Origin: Actinomyces oris
GTDB taxonomy: Bacteria > Actinomycetota > Actinomycetes > Actinomycetales > Actinomycetaceae
Assembly (NCBI RefSeq): GCF_006546825.1
Contig: NZ_VICC01000006.1
Coordinates: 733,078-785,228, forward strand
DNA length: 52,151 nt
Direction of reading: 5' to 3'
Numbering within the stretch: position 1 is the stretch's first letter; every line of letters begins with the position of its first letter. Below, one piece after another: positions 1 through 9,159 of this stretch. The notes under the pieces are model-generated. The model was not told the DNA's origin and ran no database searches. It saw nothing but the letters and a program-made list of their open reading frames with translations. The translations under genes and the position numbers were made by a program.

Positions 1-40
1 TAGGCCACTAAACGATGGGGGCCACAGATCATGAGATCCG

Positions 41-112
41 CTGGGGTACCAGGACTCGAACCTAGAATAACTGAACCAGAATCAGTCGTGTTGCCAATTA
101 CACCATACCCCA
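41..112 (-). tRNA. tRNA-Gln (CTG anticodon)
   Basis: Read on the minus strand, a 72-nt cloverleaf folds with acceptor TGGGGTA pairing TACCCCA and discriminator G. The D arm holds TAATTGGCAACA, and the anticodon stem ACTGA/TCAGT encloses the loop TTCTGGT, which gives anticodon CTG. The T arm contains GGTTCGAGTCC. CCA is not encoded. It decodes CAG. Confidence 0.95.
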
Positions 113-381
113 AGGGGCTTCACCCCGGAACGGATCACGTCCGAGGCAGCGGGCAGTAATCTACACGCCCGCCCTCAGCCCATCAAATCGCTAGGAGGTG
201 AAGACCGACACACAACGGACGTCTCGGGATCGTCCCCCTCCATCCTCCCACTCGCCGCCTCACAGGACCCTGGCAACCAGCACCGCAGCCCCTCCTGAGC
301 GCTCACAACCAAGCGGAGCTCCAGAGGCATCCCCTACACTCCCATCTAGTTCCTGCCCACCCCACCCTTCTGGGAGGCAAT
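113..381. other. intergenic region, no gene recognised
   Basis: This lies between the 5' end of tRNA-Gln and the decayed lipoprotein gene. It should hold the tRNA promoter on the minus strand. A GTG at 198 opens a long reading frame through the neighbouring pseudogene, but its product is Pro/Ser/Arg-rich low complexity typical of an off-frame read, so I do not call it. Confidence 0.5.
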
Positions 382-989
382 ATGCCCACCCACCTGCGGC
401 ACCGTCACCGCCTAGGTCACGGCCCCTGCAACACTCGCCTCCGCGCCCTTGGACCGACCCGGATCGCCGCCCTCCCCCTGGGCGCCTGCGGCCCCGCACA
501 CGAAGGACAGCTGAGCGTCGAACCCACCGGCGCCTCTACCAAGACCGTCCCCTCCGGCTCACCAGCGCCGTCCACAACACCGCCCTCGACGCCGTCGGCA
601 ACACCTTCCGCAACCGCCCGGACGGCCCCGAACGTCACGATCTCCCACGACCGGGCCGGCACGTGGCTCCGGCAGGACGACATACTCAAGCAACCGGTCA
701 CGACGTCGACAGAAATCGGCCAGGCCTACGACTTCGACGCAGGAGGATGTCCAGCCATTATTTTCTACGACGCAGATCCGTCGATCGACAGCGAAAGAAA
801 AAGGGGTGGAGACAACGCAATCTCTTCCATCAAGGTACGGCAGACGATGTCCAACCACACCTCTTTCGTGGTGACCTCAGGGCCGACTCCCGTCGAAACC
901 ATACCGACGAGCTCGCCTCCACCGATGCATGGCATCAGTTCCTGTCCTCGACACGAGTGGCGGGACTCGATGCTGGGGTCATGGGATAG
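382..989 (+). pseudogene. decayed lipoprotein gene, paralogue of the next gene
   Basis: An ATG at 382 follows GGGAGG by 4 nt. The first frame gives a poor signal region ending LGACGPAHEGQLSVEP, matching LSACGPAHKGQLKVEP of the intact neighbour. A Ser/Thr/Pro linker and TSGPTPVET (neighbour: QGPNPVEA) follow. Near position 900 the match moves to another frame, where WHQFLSSTRVAGLDAGVMG aligns with the neighbour's C-terminus WHTILGGIRLQGIDAGAM up to the stop at 987-989. Roughly 60 residues between these blocks are missing. The hydrophobic core of the signal peptide is also degraded. This is read as a duplicated copy broken by a deletion and frameshift; a sequencing error alone would not explain the missing block. 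Confidence 0.75.
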
Positions 990-1052
990 ATGAGTTCCAG
1001 TACCGAGCCACACCACCACCCTTCCTCCTTCCTCACCACCAGGAGAGCCGCA

Positions 1053-1838
1053 TTGCCTCATCCAGCACCGCACCACCACCAGATGCTCCTCGCCCGTACC
1101 CCCTCCAGAGCTCGTCGCCTGGCCCTGGGGATGTGCCTCGCAGCCAGTCTGGCGCTGAGCGCCTGCGGCCCGGCCCACAAGGGACAGCTGAAGGTCGAGC
1201 CAGCAGACGCCTCCGCCGAGGCCAGTGCCGAGGCCAGCGAATCCAGCTCACCCACACCGTCCAAGTCACCGAGCCCAACCGCCTCGGCGTCGACGCCCTC
1301 CCCCTCGGCAACGACATGGACGGCACCGAGTGTGACGGTTTCCAGTGAGGACTCGTCGGTCTGGACGCACGACGACGAGCGCATCAAGAAGGACTCGGCC
1401 GGCCCTAACGGGACTATTGACGGATACACGGTTAACGCCAACCCCGCCTGCTTCGGCTATGTTTCCACGAGCGCCGAGGAGAGGTACTACAGCCTCCGAG
1501 GAGTCGGGGACGACATTCAGTCCAAGGCGGCTCTCAAGAGTCAGCAGACGATCTTTTCCGGTTATCAGACGACACAGGGCCCGAACCCGGTGGAGGCCGT
1601 CCGGGACGACAGCGGGACCCTCCCGGGCTATGAGGAGACCTTCTCCGTGACGGTCAACTTCTCGGACGCCCCCAACACTCCCATGGATGGGTATCGCTTC
1701 GACAGGCGAGTGGGAGAGAAGGGGTTCGCTGTCGAGGTCATGCTGCTGTGCCCCCAGGGCTCCCTCATCGGGCTGGATCAGTGGCACACGATTCTGGGAG
1801 GCATCCGGCTCCAGGGAATCGACGCTGGAGCCATGTAA
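1053..1838 (+). CDS. secreted lipoprotein of unknown function
   Basis: I start at TTG 1053 because AGGAG (1041-1045) sits 7 nt upstream; an in-frame ATG at 990 has no ribosome site and would put an unlikely His-rich leader before the signal peptide. The 261-residue product has a basic n-region, a hydrophobic core and lipobox LSAC with Cys38, followed by a Ser/Thr/Ala/Pro/Glu linker typical of surface lipoproteins. The C-terminal domain (about residues 100-261) carries two cysteines (NPACFG and LLCPQG) that could pair. It is a tandem paralogue of the broken gene just upstream and may be distantly related to the lipoprotein at 4045. No family name recognised; probably a membrane-anchored substrate or cell-wall binding protein. 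Confidence 0.7.
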   Translation: MPHPAPHHHQMLLARTPSRARRLALGMCLAASLALSACGPAHKGQLKVEPADASAEASAEASESSSPTPSKSPSPTASASTPSPSATTWTAPSVTVSSEDSSVWTHDDERIKKDSAGPNGTIDGYTVNANPACFGYVSTSAEERYYSLRGVGDDIQSKAALKSQQTIFSGYQTTQGPNPVEAVRDDSGTLPGYEETFSVTVNFSDAPNTPMDGYRFDRRVGEKGFAVEVMLLCPQGSLIGLDQWHTILGGIRLQGIDAGAM

Positions 1839-1906
1839 TCGGCCGGCGCGGCCCACAGAAGAGCGGGACGGCTGGTGCGGTCCTGTACTCAGCTCCGCAT
1901 TCACTG

Positions 1907-1958
1907 GCCGGTGGGGCCGGGACGCACACGCTCAACGCCGCGCCCCGGCCCCACCGGC
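1907..1958. terminator. bidirectional terminator hairpin
   Basis: CCGGTGGGGCCGGG (1908-1921) is perfectly complementary to CCCGGCCCCACCGG (1944-1957), with one more G-C pair outside and a 22-nt loop. It lies between two convergent genes, the lipoprotein ending at 1838 and gltX ending at 1977, so it can serve both. No T-run is present, as is common in high-GC actinobacteria. Confidence 0.65.
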
Positions 1959-1976
1959 TCAGTTCGTCGTGCAGTC

Positions 1977-3593
1977 TCACCCGAGCCGGGCCCGAAGAGC
2001 CTTCAGCCTGGCCAGGGTGGAGCTGCGTCCGAGGATCTCCATGGACTCGAACAGGGGCGGAGAGACCTGTCGCCCGGTCACCGCGACACGCAACGGGCCG
2101 TAAGCCAGACGCGGTTTGATCCCCTCGCCGTCGGGCATGCCCCGCCCCTCGACGATGGCGGTCTTGAGGGCCTCCTCCAGATGATCCTTGTCCCACTGCT
2201 CAGGGTTGAGCCCCTCCAGGGCGCTGATGCCCGCATCCAGCACGTCTCCGGCCGATGCCTTGAGCTTGGACAGAGCCTTGTCGTCGACGACGAGATCGTC
2301 GTCGGACACGAAGAGGAAGCCGAGCATGTCGCGGCTCTCTCGCAGCAGCTGGATCCGCGTCTGAATAAGGGGGGCCGCCGCGTTGAGGATCTCCTGCTCG
2401 CGCGCCGTGAGCTTGTCGAAGGCCTCCGCTGAGACCAGTGGCACCTGAGCGGTCTCACCGGTCGGGTCGGGGTAGGCGTCGACGAGGTAGGGCACCAGCC
2501 GGTCCCGGAAGTCGGTCTCCCCCAGCGCACGCACCTGCTCGGCGTTGATGGCCTCGCACTTCTTGGGGTCGAAGCGGGCCGGGTTGGGGTTGACGTCATG
2601 GACGTCGAAGGCCTCGATCATCTCTGCGGCTGAGAAGACGTCGCGGTCCGCGCTCAGTGACCACCCCAGGAGGGCCAGGTAGTTGAGGAGACCCTCGGGG
2701 ATCATGCCGCGGTAGCGGTGGATGAGGAGGTTGGACTGGGGGTCCCGCTTGGACAGCTTCCGGTTGCCCTCCCCCATGACGTAAGGCAGGTGCCCGAACT
2801 CGGGAATGACCTGAGCCCGACCGATGTCCATGAGGGCCCGGTAGAGGACCACCTGCCGCGGGGTGGAGGACAGCAGGTCCTCACCGCGCAGAACGTGGGT
2901 GATGCCCATCGCGGCGTCGTCAACGGGGTTGACCAGGGTGTAGAGGGGCTCACCGCCCGCGCGCACGACGACGTAGTCCGGCACGCTGCCGGCCTTGAAG
3001 GTGATGGGGCCGCGGACCAGGTCGGTGAAGGTGATGTCGTCGTCCGGCATCCGCATCCGCAGGACGGGCAGGCGACCCTCGGCGCGGAAGGCGTCCTTCT
3101 GCTCCTGGGTCAGATTACGGTCGAAGCCGTCGTAGCCGAGCTTGGGGTCCTTGCCACGCTCACGGTGGCGCGCCTCGATCTCCTCGGGGGTGGAGAAGGA
3201 CTCGTACAGGTAGCCCGCCGACAGCAGCTCGGCGGCCACCTCCTTGTACAGGTCCATGCGCTGGGACTGGCGGTAGGGCTCATGAGGGCCCCCTTTACCC
3301 ACGCCCTCGTCCCAGTCCAGGCCCAACCAGGTCAGGGAGTCCAGGATGGCGTCGAAGGACTCCTCGGAGTCACGGGCGGCGTCGGTGTCCTCGATCCTGA
3401 AGACGAAGGTTCCGCCGGTGTGGCGGGCGTAAGCCCAGTTGAACAGGCAGGTGCGCACCATGCCCACGTGAGGGGTTCCCGTGGGTGAGGGGCAGAAACG
3501 TACGCGCACGGACGATGAGCCCTGCTCCGGGATACCGGAGGCGCTGGTGGGCTCAGGACGGAAAGCGGATGAGTGATCACTGAGTTCAGGCAT
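1977..3593 (-). CDS. gltX: glutamyl-tRNA synthetase
   Basis: Charges tRNA-Glu with glutamate in the cytosol. The 538-residue class I synthetase has the HIGH-type motif [11 protein letters not shown] (residues 36-45) and the KMSKS-type motif KLSKR (279-283), then a helical anticodon-binding half ending at residue 538, the usual length for the family. I start at ATG 3593 because homologues begin shortly before [13 protein letters not shown], and a TATCCT hexamer 9 nt upstream could be the -10 of a short-leader transcript. The open frame continues upstream to 3788 and contains a signal-peptide-like stretch with its own good ribosome site (see findings); a tRNA synthetase has no use for one. Confidence 0.95.
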   Translation of the reverse strand: MPELSDHSSAFRPEPTSASGIPEQGSSSVRVRFCPSPTGTPHVGMVRTCLFNWAYARHTGGTFVFRIEDTDAARDSEESFDAILDSLTWLGLDWDEGVGKGGPHEPYRQSQRMDLYKEVAAELLSAGYLYESFSTPEEIEARHRERGKDPKLGYDGFDRNLTQEQKDAFRAEGRLPVLRMRMPDDDITFTDLVRGPITFKAGSVPDYVVVRAGGEPLYTLVNPVDDAAMGITHVLRGEDLLSSTPRQVVLYRALMDIGRAQVIPEFGHLPYVMGEGNRKLSKRDPQSNLLIHRYRGMIPEGLLNYLALLGWSLSADRDVFSAAEMIEAFDVHDVNPNPARFDPKKCEAINAEQVRALGETDFRDRLVPYLVDAYPDPTGETAQVPLVSAEAFDKLTAREQEILNAAAPLIQTRIQLLRESRDMLGFLFVSDDDLVVDDKALSKLKASAGDVLDAGISALEGLNPEQWDKDHLEEALKTAIVEGRGMPDGEGIKPRLAYGPLRVAVTGRQVSPPLFESMEILGRSSTLARLKALRARLG

Positions 3594-4044
3594 GATGAGG
3601 CCAGGATAGTCCCCTCTGACGCCACCCAGGGAACAGGTCGGGCCCCTCGGGCGGGGTCCCCCGGCCACGCTGGCCGCCGCCGGCACCGTGAACGTTCCAG
3701 CGGCCATGACCAGCACTGAGGCCCCTGCGGCACTATGCCGAGCAGGCAGTGTCCTCATGGTCACGACTTCCTTTTCTTGCGTCAACATGTGCTGACGATC
3801 ATGTGCTGCCCGAATTCATCATCGGACACGGGGACACTATGAGGGGGTCCCTCACCTGGAGTATTCGACCTCGACTACGAGGGATGGGGAACTTGCCCCA
3901 TCGCTCTGCGCACACAGGCGAATTAACGTGGCACCCGTGAGATCATGATGTCGCCGCCAGGAAGTTCTCGCGGCTCCCACCAGAGGTGATGACATCTCCA
4001 ATCCGTTCGGGAAGACTCCCGACTCATCGTTCCTTGGAGGCCTC
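3594..4044. other. 451-bp gap with an in-frame signal-peptide-like remnant
   Basis: On the minus strand, ATG 3758, preceded by AGGAAG 8 nt away, opens a frame with basic start [10 protein letters not shown], a hydrophobic Ala/Val core and an ASVA cleavage-like end. It runs straight into gltX without a stop. CATGTGCTG occurs twice in direct orientation (3786-3794 and 3800-3808). On the plus strand the region should hold the promoter of the lipoprotein at 4045. No other gene is seen. Confidence 0.45.
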
Positions 4045-4848
4045 ATGTCCCCGTCCCCACATCCCGCGGCACGTTCCACCAGCCGCCGCCGATCGGCTCT
4101 CAGGCTTCCCCTTGTCGCCGGTCTCAGTCTCGCCCTGGCGATCCCGGTTCTCGCTGCATGTCAGGACGAGTCCGGCCCCGCGCGCTCCAGCACCTCATCA
4201 GGCAAGAGCTCGTCGCAGTCCTCGGACAAGCCCTCCGACTCCGGCAGTACGAAGGGTACGGAGGTCAATGGAGGAGCAGCCGGTTGGCACATCATCGTGT
4301 CAGCACCGGGCTGGACCAACACGAAGCGCGATACCGGAGGAGTCAATGAGCTGGTCAGCGACGACGGCTGCCAGTTCGTGACGACGCAGAACCTCCTCAA
4401 CGGACAGCTCTCCACTGACCGCGAGGACACAGATACCCACGCGGCGAACGAGCAGCAGAAGTTCTCTCAGGGTGTCACCCACGTGAGCTTCAAACCCGCA
4501 CAGGATGATTCGACCTCCGTCAAAGACGCCTCTGGAAACGCCATTGAGACCAAGAGGCTGGACTGGACCTACACCGGCAAGGACGGCAAGGAATACCAAG
4601 CCACTGAGTTCATCAGGGCATTCTCGACCATCAAGAGGCCGACCATGCTCACCGCGACTCTCATCTGTCCCAAGGACAAGTACTCCACCGCTGTTCTTGA
4701 CGATCTCATGAAGGACACGACCGTCACCGACCCGGGCCCGGCCGACATGGATGAGGGCGCATCCGGCGATGGTGCGGGCAAGGACTCCAAGAGCGACGAC
4801 AAGAAGAGCGACGAGAAGGGCTCAGGCGGCTCACCCAAGGACACCTGA
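4045..4848 (+). CDS. secreted lipoprotein of unknown function
   Basis: ATG 4045 follows GGAGG (4036-4040) by 4 nt. The 267-residue product starts with an Arg-rich n-region, a hydrophobic core and lipobox VLAAC with Cys39. A Ser/Lys/Asp linker (about 45-75) leads to a globular domain with two cysteines (DDGCQF and LICPKD). An acidic/lysine Asp-Lys-Ser tail (about 235-267) looks disordered. The order lipobox, Ser-rich linker and two-cysteine domain ending near a Cys-Pro is shared with the lipoprotein at 1053, so the two may be distant paralogues. It sits between gltX and the FAH-family gene, which are usually neighbours in actinobacteria. Function unknown; the product should be anchored outside the membrane. 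Confidence 0.75.
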   Translation: MSPSPHPAARSTSRRRSALRLPLVAGLSLALAIPVLAACQDESGPARSSTSSGKSSSQSSDKPSDSGSTKGTEVNGGAAGWHIIVSAPGWTNTKRDTGGVNELVSDDGCQFVTTQNLLNGQLSTDREDTDTHAANEQQKFSQGVTHVSFKPAQDDSTSVKDASGNAIETKRLDWTYTGKDGKEYQATEFIRAFSTIKRPTMLTATLICPKDKYSTAVLDDLMKDTTVTDPGPADMDEGASGDGAGKDSKSDDKKSDEKGSGGSPKDT

Positions 4849-4911
4849 GCCTGCCTCGGCTCCCCACGACCGAGCAGCAACAGCCGAGGAGCAGCACCAG
4901 CACTCGCCGAT

Positions 4912-4949
4912 GGGCGGGATTCTCAGGACACGCCCCGGGAGTCCCGCCC
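4912..4949. terminator. terminator hairpin between convergent genes
   Basis: GGGCGGGA (4912-4919) pairs with TCCCGCCC (4942-4949) across a 22-nt loop, midway between the lipoprotein stop (4848) and the FAH-family stop (4999). The loop is long, so confidence is moderate. Confidence 0.4.
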
Positions 4950-4998
4950 GTCGTCGTCGGGACAAGGACTTAAGCTCCGTGGGGCTAGCCGCGTCGAC

Positions 4999-5823
4999 TC
5001 AGCGGCGAACCACCGGGTTGGAGAAGGAGCCGATGCCCTCGACCTCGACCTCGACGCGCTGACCGGCTCGGATCTCGCCGACTCCCGCCGGCGTGCCGGT
5101 GAGAATGACGTCACCGGGAAGAAGAGTGAAGATCGTCGATACGTAAGCAACCAGCTCGGGAATCGAGCGGATCATGTCAGCGGTGCACCCCTCCTGGACG
5201 AGGCGGCCGTCGACCCGGGCTCGCACCACCGCGTCTCCGGGTGAGAAGAGCGGCTCGCGGCCGGGCTCGGGGACCTCGATCCACGGCCCCAGGGGGCAGG
5301 AGGTGTCGAAGGCTTTGGCCCGCACCCACTGCGGCTCGGCGCGCTGGCGGTCGCGGGCCGAGACGTCGTTGGCGACCGTGTACCCCAGGATGACGTCGTC
5401 GGCGTGCTCCACGGGGACGTCCTTGGCGAGGGTCTTGATGACGACGGCGAGTTCGGCCTCGTAGTGAACCTCCTCGCTCCAGGCGGGCAGGACGATGGGA
5501 GCGTCCGGTCCGATGACGGAGGTGTTGGGCTTGAGGAAGACCACCGGTTCGCGCGGCGGCTCGTCCTCACCCATCTCGGCGATGTGGCCCCCGTAGTTCT
5601 TCCCGATCCCCACAACCTTGGAGCGCGGGATGACCGGCGACAGGAGCCGGACCTCGCCCAGCTCGACGACCTCCCCGGTGGCCTCGGGCAGGGAGTAGAG
5701 GGGGTCTCCCTTGAGGACCAGGAGGTGCCCCTCGGACTCGCCCGAGGCGACCTCATGCTCGGGCAGGCCCTGGACGATGCCGTAGCGGGGCTCGTCACCG
5801 GTGGAGAAGCGCGCGATCTTCAT
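4999..5823 (-). CDS. fumarylacetoacetate hydrolase (FAH) family protein
   Basis: A 274-residue member of the FAH superfamily: metal-dependent hydrolases, isomerases or decarboxylases acting on beta-diketo or 2-oxo acids. Family marks are the GKNYGGHIAEMG segment, the metal-ligand stretch EVHYEAELAVVI, NDVSARDRQ, and GDVILTGTPAGVG near the end. The start at ATG 5823 is supported by TAGGCT ending 7 nt upstream, as in leaderless genes. It begins 25 bp after the symporter stop at 5849 but may have its own promoter. In mycobacteria the equivalent gene lies next to the glutamyl-tRNA synthetase gene; here a lipoprotein gene separates them. The substrate cannot be told from sequence. Confidence 0.88.
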   Translation of the reverse strand: MKIARFSTGDEPRYGIVQGLPEHEVASGESEGHLLVLKGDPLYSLPEATGEVVELGEVRLLSPVIPRSKVVGIGKNYGGHIAEMGEDEPPREPVVFLKPNTSVIGPDAPIVLPAWSEEVHYEAELAVVIKTLAKDVPVEHADDVILGYTVANDVSARDRQRAEPQWVRAKAFDTSCPLGPWIEVPEPGREPLFSPGDAVVRARVDGRLVQEGCTADMIRSIPELVAYVSTIFTLLPGDVILTGTPAGVGEIRAGQRVEVEVEGIGSFSNPVVRR

Positions 5824-5848
5824 GGGCCTCAGCCTAGCGCTGTTGGGC

Positions 5849-7444
5849 TCAGCTGCCCGAGGCCTCCTCGAGCGCGGCGCGACGCTCCGTGATGGCGGCA
5901 TGGGCGGCACCGTCAACGGCCCAGATGTCCCCGGGAAGCGTGCCGGGCAGGTAGGGGTTGTCGGTGGCGATGAAGCGGATCTCGTCCTTCTCACCGGCCT
6001 CGACGGCGCGGCGCTGGGCCTCCCAGTCGCGCAGGGCCCCGAAGGCCCAGCCTCCCAGGGCGAGGATGGAGACCATGTTGATGACGGTCATGGCCCCCAT
6101 GACGAGGTCGGACAGGCTCCACACGAAGGTGAGGGTGGACAGGGAACCGACGGCGGTGGCCACGATAATCATGGCCCGCAGGGCGTAGTGCTTGTGCTGC
6201 TTGCCCTGGAGGTAGTCCATGTTGACCTGTGCGTAGGTGTAGTTACCCAGGAGCGAGGAGTAGGCGAAGACGAAGATGATGACGGCCATGAGGTACTGCG
6301 CCCAGCCACCGAGGACGTTGGTGACCGATGCCGAGGTCAGGGTGTTGGCGGCGCCATTGGCAACCTCTGGGGCGGATTGAGCGGCCACCGGGTCGTAGAC
6401 CCCGGAGAGCAGGACGATGAGGGCGGTGACAGTGCAGACCACGATCGTGTCGACGAAGACGCCCAGGGACTGCACAAATCCCTGCTGGACAGGGTGGGGG
6501 ACGGTGGCGGTGGCTGCGATGTTGGGGACCGATCCCTCACCGGCCTCGTTGGAGAACAGGCCTCGGCGGGTGCCGTTGAGAAGTGCGGCGGTGAATCCCC
6601 CGGCGGTCCCGGCGAAGGCCTGGTCGACTCCGAAGGCGCCCTCGAAGATGGAGAAGATCGCTCCCGGGATCGCGGTGACGTGCAGCACCAGGATGGCCAC
6701 GGCGATGAGGGCGTAGACCACCGTCATGATCGGCACGAGCCACTCCGAGACGGCAGCGACCGACTTGATGCCCTTGAAGATGATCGGCGTGGTGATGACG
6801 ACCAGAGCAACGGCAGTCATCCACGGCTCGACGTGGAAGGTGCTCTCCATCGTGGCGGCGATGGTGTTGGCCTGGGTGGCCTCGTAGGCGAAGCCGAAGA
6901 CGAAGGTGATGACGACGGCGAAGAGCTTGGCGGCGGGCTTGGAGCCCAGGCCGCGCTGGATGTAGTAGGCCGGGCCGCCGCGGAAGGTGCCGTCGGGGTG
7001 GGTGACCTTGTAGAGCTGGGCGAGGGTGGCCTCGATGAATCCGGTGGCCATACCCACCAGCGCCACGATCCACATCCAGAACACGGCACCGGGGCCACCC
7101 ATGGTGATGGCGATGGCCACACCCACGATGTTGCCGGTGCCCACGCGGGAGGCCAGCCCGACGGCGAAGGCCTGGAAGGAGGAGATCCCGCCCTCCTTGC
7201 TGTCACGGGAGGAGGTGATGGCCCGCACCATGTAGGGGAAGAGCCGCAGCTGCACGAATCCGGTCCGCACAGTGAAGTACAGGCCCCCCAGCACGAGCAG
7301 CCAGGCGAGCAGGTAGAGGAACAGGTACCCGGCGGCATCATCGAGGATCTTGGCGCCATCGTTGAAGAAGCGCTCCAAGGATGCGGTCCAGCTGTTGCCT
7401 GCGCTGGATGCCGCACTGGTCAGGGAAGCCAGAACCGGTTGCAC
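5849..7444 (-). CDS. sodium:alanine/glycine symporter (AGCS family), copy 1
   Basis: An integral membrane carrier importing alanine, glycine or a related amino acid with sodium. The family signature is present as GGPGAVFWMWIVALVG, with GGISSFQAFAVGLASRVGTGN before it and GLFSNEAGEGSVPN in the middle. About ten to eleven hydrophobic helices are visible, and the cytosolic tail ends in a short charged segment. I start at GTG 7444 because GGAGG (7452-7456) lies 7 nt upstream, giving 531 residues; an in-frame ATG at 7636 adds an unlikely basic leader. It is the last of four consecutive AGCS genes, but a 240-bp gap with a hairpin separates it from the other three, so it is probably a separate transcript. 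It is the longest of the four. Confidence 0.92.
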   Translation of the reverse strand: MQPVLASLTSAASSAGNSWTASLERFFNDGAKILDDAAGYLFLYLLAWLLVLGGLYFTVRTGFVQLRLFPYMVRAITSSRDSKEGGISSFQAFAVGLASRVGTGNIVGVAIAITMGGPGAVFWMWIVALVGMATGFIEATLAQLYKVTHPDGTFRGGPAYYIQRGLGSKPAAKLFAVVITFVFGFAYEATQANTIAATMESTFHVEPWMTAVALVVITTPIIFKGIKSVAAVSEWLVPIMTVVYALIAVAILVLHVTAIPGAIFSIFEGAFGVDQAFAGTAGGFTAALLNGTRRGLFSNEAGEGSVPNIAATATVPHPVQQGFVQSLGVFVDTIVVCTVTALIVLLSGVYDPVAAQSAPEVANGAANTLTSASVTNVLGGWAQYLMAVIIFVFAYSSLLGNYTYAQVNMDYLQGKQHKHYALRAMIIVATAVGSLSTLTFVWSLSDLVMGAMTVINMVSILALGGWAFGALRDWEAQRRAVEAGEKDEIRFIATDNPYLPGTLPGDIWAVDGAAHAAITERRAALEEASGS

Positions 7445-7546
7445 GTGAGATCCTCCGTAGGGGTGGGACGACGGCGCGGGCGAGGTGGGCGTCGGGCGCG
7501 CGAACCAGCACGGGAGCGGTCCGGGATACACGTCCTGCCCACGTCC

Positions 7547-7562
7547 CCCTCCTTCGGGAGGG
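7547..7562 (-). terminator. short UUCG-loop hairpin
   Basis: CCCTCC, TTCG, GGAGGG forms a 6-bp GC stem. It lies downstream of the three-gene symporter run (last stop 7685) and upstream of the next symporter start (7444), the place expected for a terminator on the minus strand. Confidence 0.4.
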
Positions 7563-7684
7563 AGGGCACCGTATTCGCGAAGGCTACGGATACAGTGTTT
7601 CGATTCGGTGACGGCCCTGTGGCATCGCTGCCGCACGTGCGCGAGGCGCGTGGTGCGTTGTGCGCGACACCGCCCATCTACCGG

Positions 7685-9154
7685 TTACCTGCCCCCCTCC
7701 CAGGCGCCTTCCGGCAGAGGCGCCGGAAGGTACTCGGAGTCCCTGCGGAAGACCGACTTGTCGCCCTCCGCCGTTGACGTGCCCCGCCTGGCCTCCCAGT
7801 CCCTGAGCGCTCCGACGACCCATCGGCTCAGGAGCACCAGCGCCACGAGGTTGATGATGGCGCCCAGCCCCAGGAGCACGTCCGCGAGGGTCCACACGGT
7901 GGTCAGCTGCTGCACGCTGCCGATGCCGGCGCAGATGACGGCGCCGATCTGCAGCGCACGCGCGACCCAGGGACGATCGGTGAGGTAGTCGAGGCAGACC
8001 TGGGCGTAGGAGAAGGCCCCGATGATGGTGGTGTAGGCCAGGACGACGACGAGCAGCGCCATGGGCCAGCGGCTCCACTCCCCCACGAGGTGGGCGATGG
8101 CGTCCTGGGTCAGGGTTCCCGCACTCTCCTTGGCGCTCGCCCCGGGCTGGAGGACGTCCGCACCGGCGACCAGGATCGCCAGCGCCGTCGCGGTGCAGAC
8201 GAACAGGGTGTCCACCACGACCCCGAAGGCCTGGATGAATCCCTGCTGGACGGGGTGGCTCACGGTGGCCGAGCCCGCGGCGCAGGCGGCCCCTCCGAGT
8301 CCCGCCTCATTGGAGAACAGGCCGCGGCGCACGCCGTTGAGCAGCGCGGCGGTCACCCCGCCGGCCAGGCCGCCCAGCCCCTGGCGCAGGCCGAAGGCGC
8401 CCTCGATGATGGAGCGCACCGCCTCGAGGGCCTGGACGGGGTGGGTCAGGAGGATGGCCAGAACCAGCACCAGGTAGGCCAGCGCCATGAACGGGGCCAG
8501 GTACTCCGCCACGCGGGCCATGGCGCGCAGGCCTCCCAGGAGGACCGGCGCGGTCAGGGCCACGACGAGGACGGCTCCCAGACTCGGTGAGAGCCCTCCG
8601 GCCCCCTGCAGGGAGGCGGTGATGGCGTTGGCCTGCACCATGGGCATGACCAGGCCGTTGGCGATGAGGAAGACGACGGCGAACACCCCGCCCAGGATCC
8701 GCAGCCCCAGTCCTCGCGAGATGTAGTAGGCGGGACCACCGCGGAAGGTGCCGTCGGGGCGACGCACCTTGAACAGCTGGGCGAGCGTGGCCTCGCTGAA
8801 GGCGGTGGCGGTTCCAAGAATCGCCACGAGCCACATCCACAGCACGGCTCCGGGCCCGCCCAGGATGAGCGCCAAGGCGACCCCGACGATATTGCCGGTC
8901 CCCACCCGGCAGGCCAGTCCGACGGCGAAGGCCTGGAAGGAGGTGATGCCGCCGTGGCTGCCGTCGCGGGAGCCGATCACTGAGGCGGCGATCGCGTCGG
9001 TGTGCCGCACCTGGACGCCCCGAGTCCTGACGGTGAAGAAGACGCCCGCCCCGATGAGGAGCCACATGAGGCCCCAGGAGTAGAGCATGTCGGAGACGGA
9101 GGCCAGGACGGCATCGACCTGGCCCATCCATGAGATGCGCCCCAGAGGTGCCAT
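7685..9154 (-). CDS. sodium:alanine/glycine symporter (AGCS family), copy 2
   Basis: A 489-residue AGCS carrier with the signature GGPGAVLWMWLVAILG, GGITSFQAFAVGLACRVGTGN upstream, and GLFSNEAGLGGAACAAG in place of the GSVPN or GTVPN form of its siblings. That difference lies in the conserved substrate-region loop and could mean a different substrate. The start is ATG 9154, 5 nt after the stop of copy 3, so the two are co-transcribed and probably translationally coupled; the ribosome site is weak (GGGG 12 nt upstream). The C-terminal tail carries the same EYLPAPLPEG-type motif as the other copies (NPYLPGTLPG, NSLLPGDVVPG, NPYLPGDLPG). Confidence 0.9.
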   Translation of the reverse strand: MAPLGRISWMGQVDAVLASVSDMLYSWGLMWLLIGAGVFFTVRTRGVQVRHTDAIAASVIGSRDGSHGGITSFQAFAVGLACRVGTGNIVGVALALILGGPGAVLWMWLVAILGTATAFSEATLAQLFKVRRPDGTFRGGPAYYISRGLGLRILGGVFAVVFLIANGLVMPMVQANAITASLQGAGGLSPSLGAVLVVALTAPVLLGGLRAMARVAEYLAPFMALAYLVLVLAILLTHPVQALEAVRSIIEGAFGLRQGLGGLAGGVTAALLNGVRRGLFSNEAGLGGAACAAGSATVSHPVQQGFIQAFGVVVDTLFVCTATALAILVAGADVLQPGASAKESAGTLTQDAIAHLVGEWSRWPMALLVVVLAYTTIIGAFSYAQVCLDYLTDRPWVARALQIGAVICAGIGSVQQLTTVWTLADVLLGLGAIINLVALVLLSRWVVGALRDWEARRGTSTAEGDKSVFRRDSEYLPAPLPEGAWEGGR

Positions 9155-9159
9155 GAGAA

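Noticed and set aside
198..989. 263-residue frame from GTG 198 with AGGAGG nearby
   Set aside because: The product is Pro/Ser/Arg low complexity except for its last 20 residues, which belong to the frameshifted lipoprotein remnant.
5801..7777. 658-residue open frame on the plus strand opposite symporter copy 1
   Set aside because: Gly/Asp/His/Glu-rich read-through of the antisense of a GC-rich membrane gene; no domain and no suitable start context.
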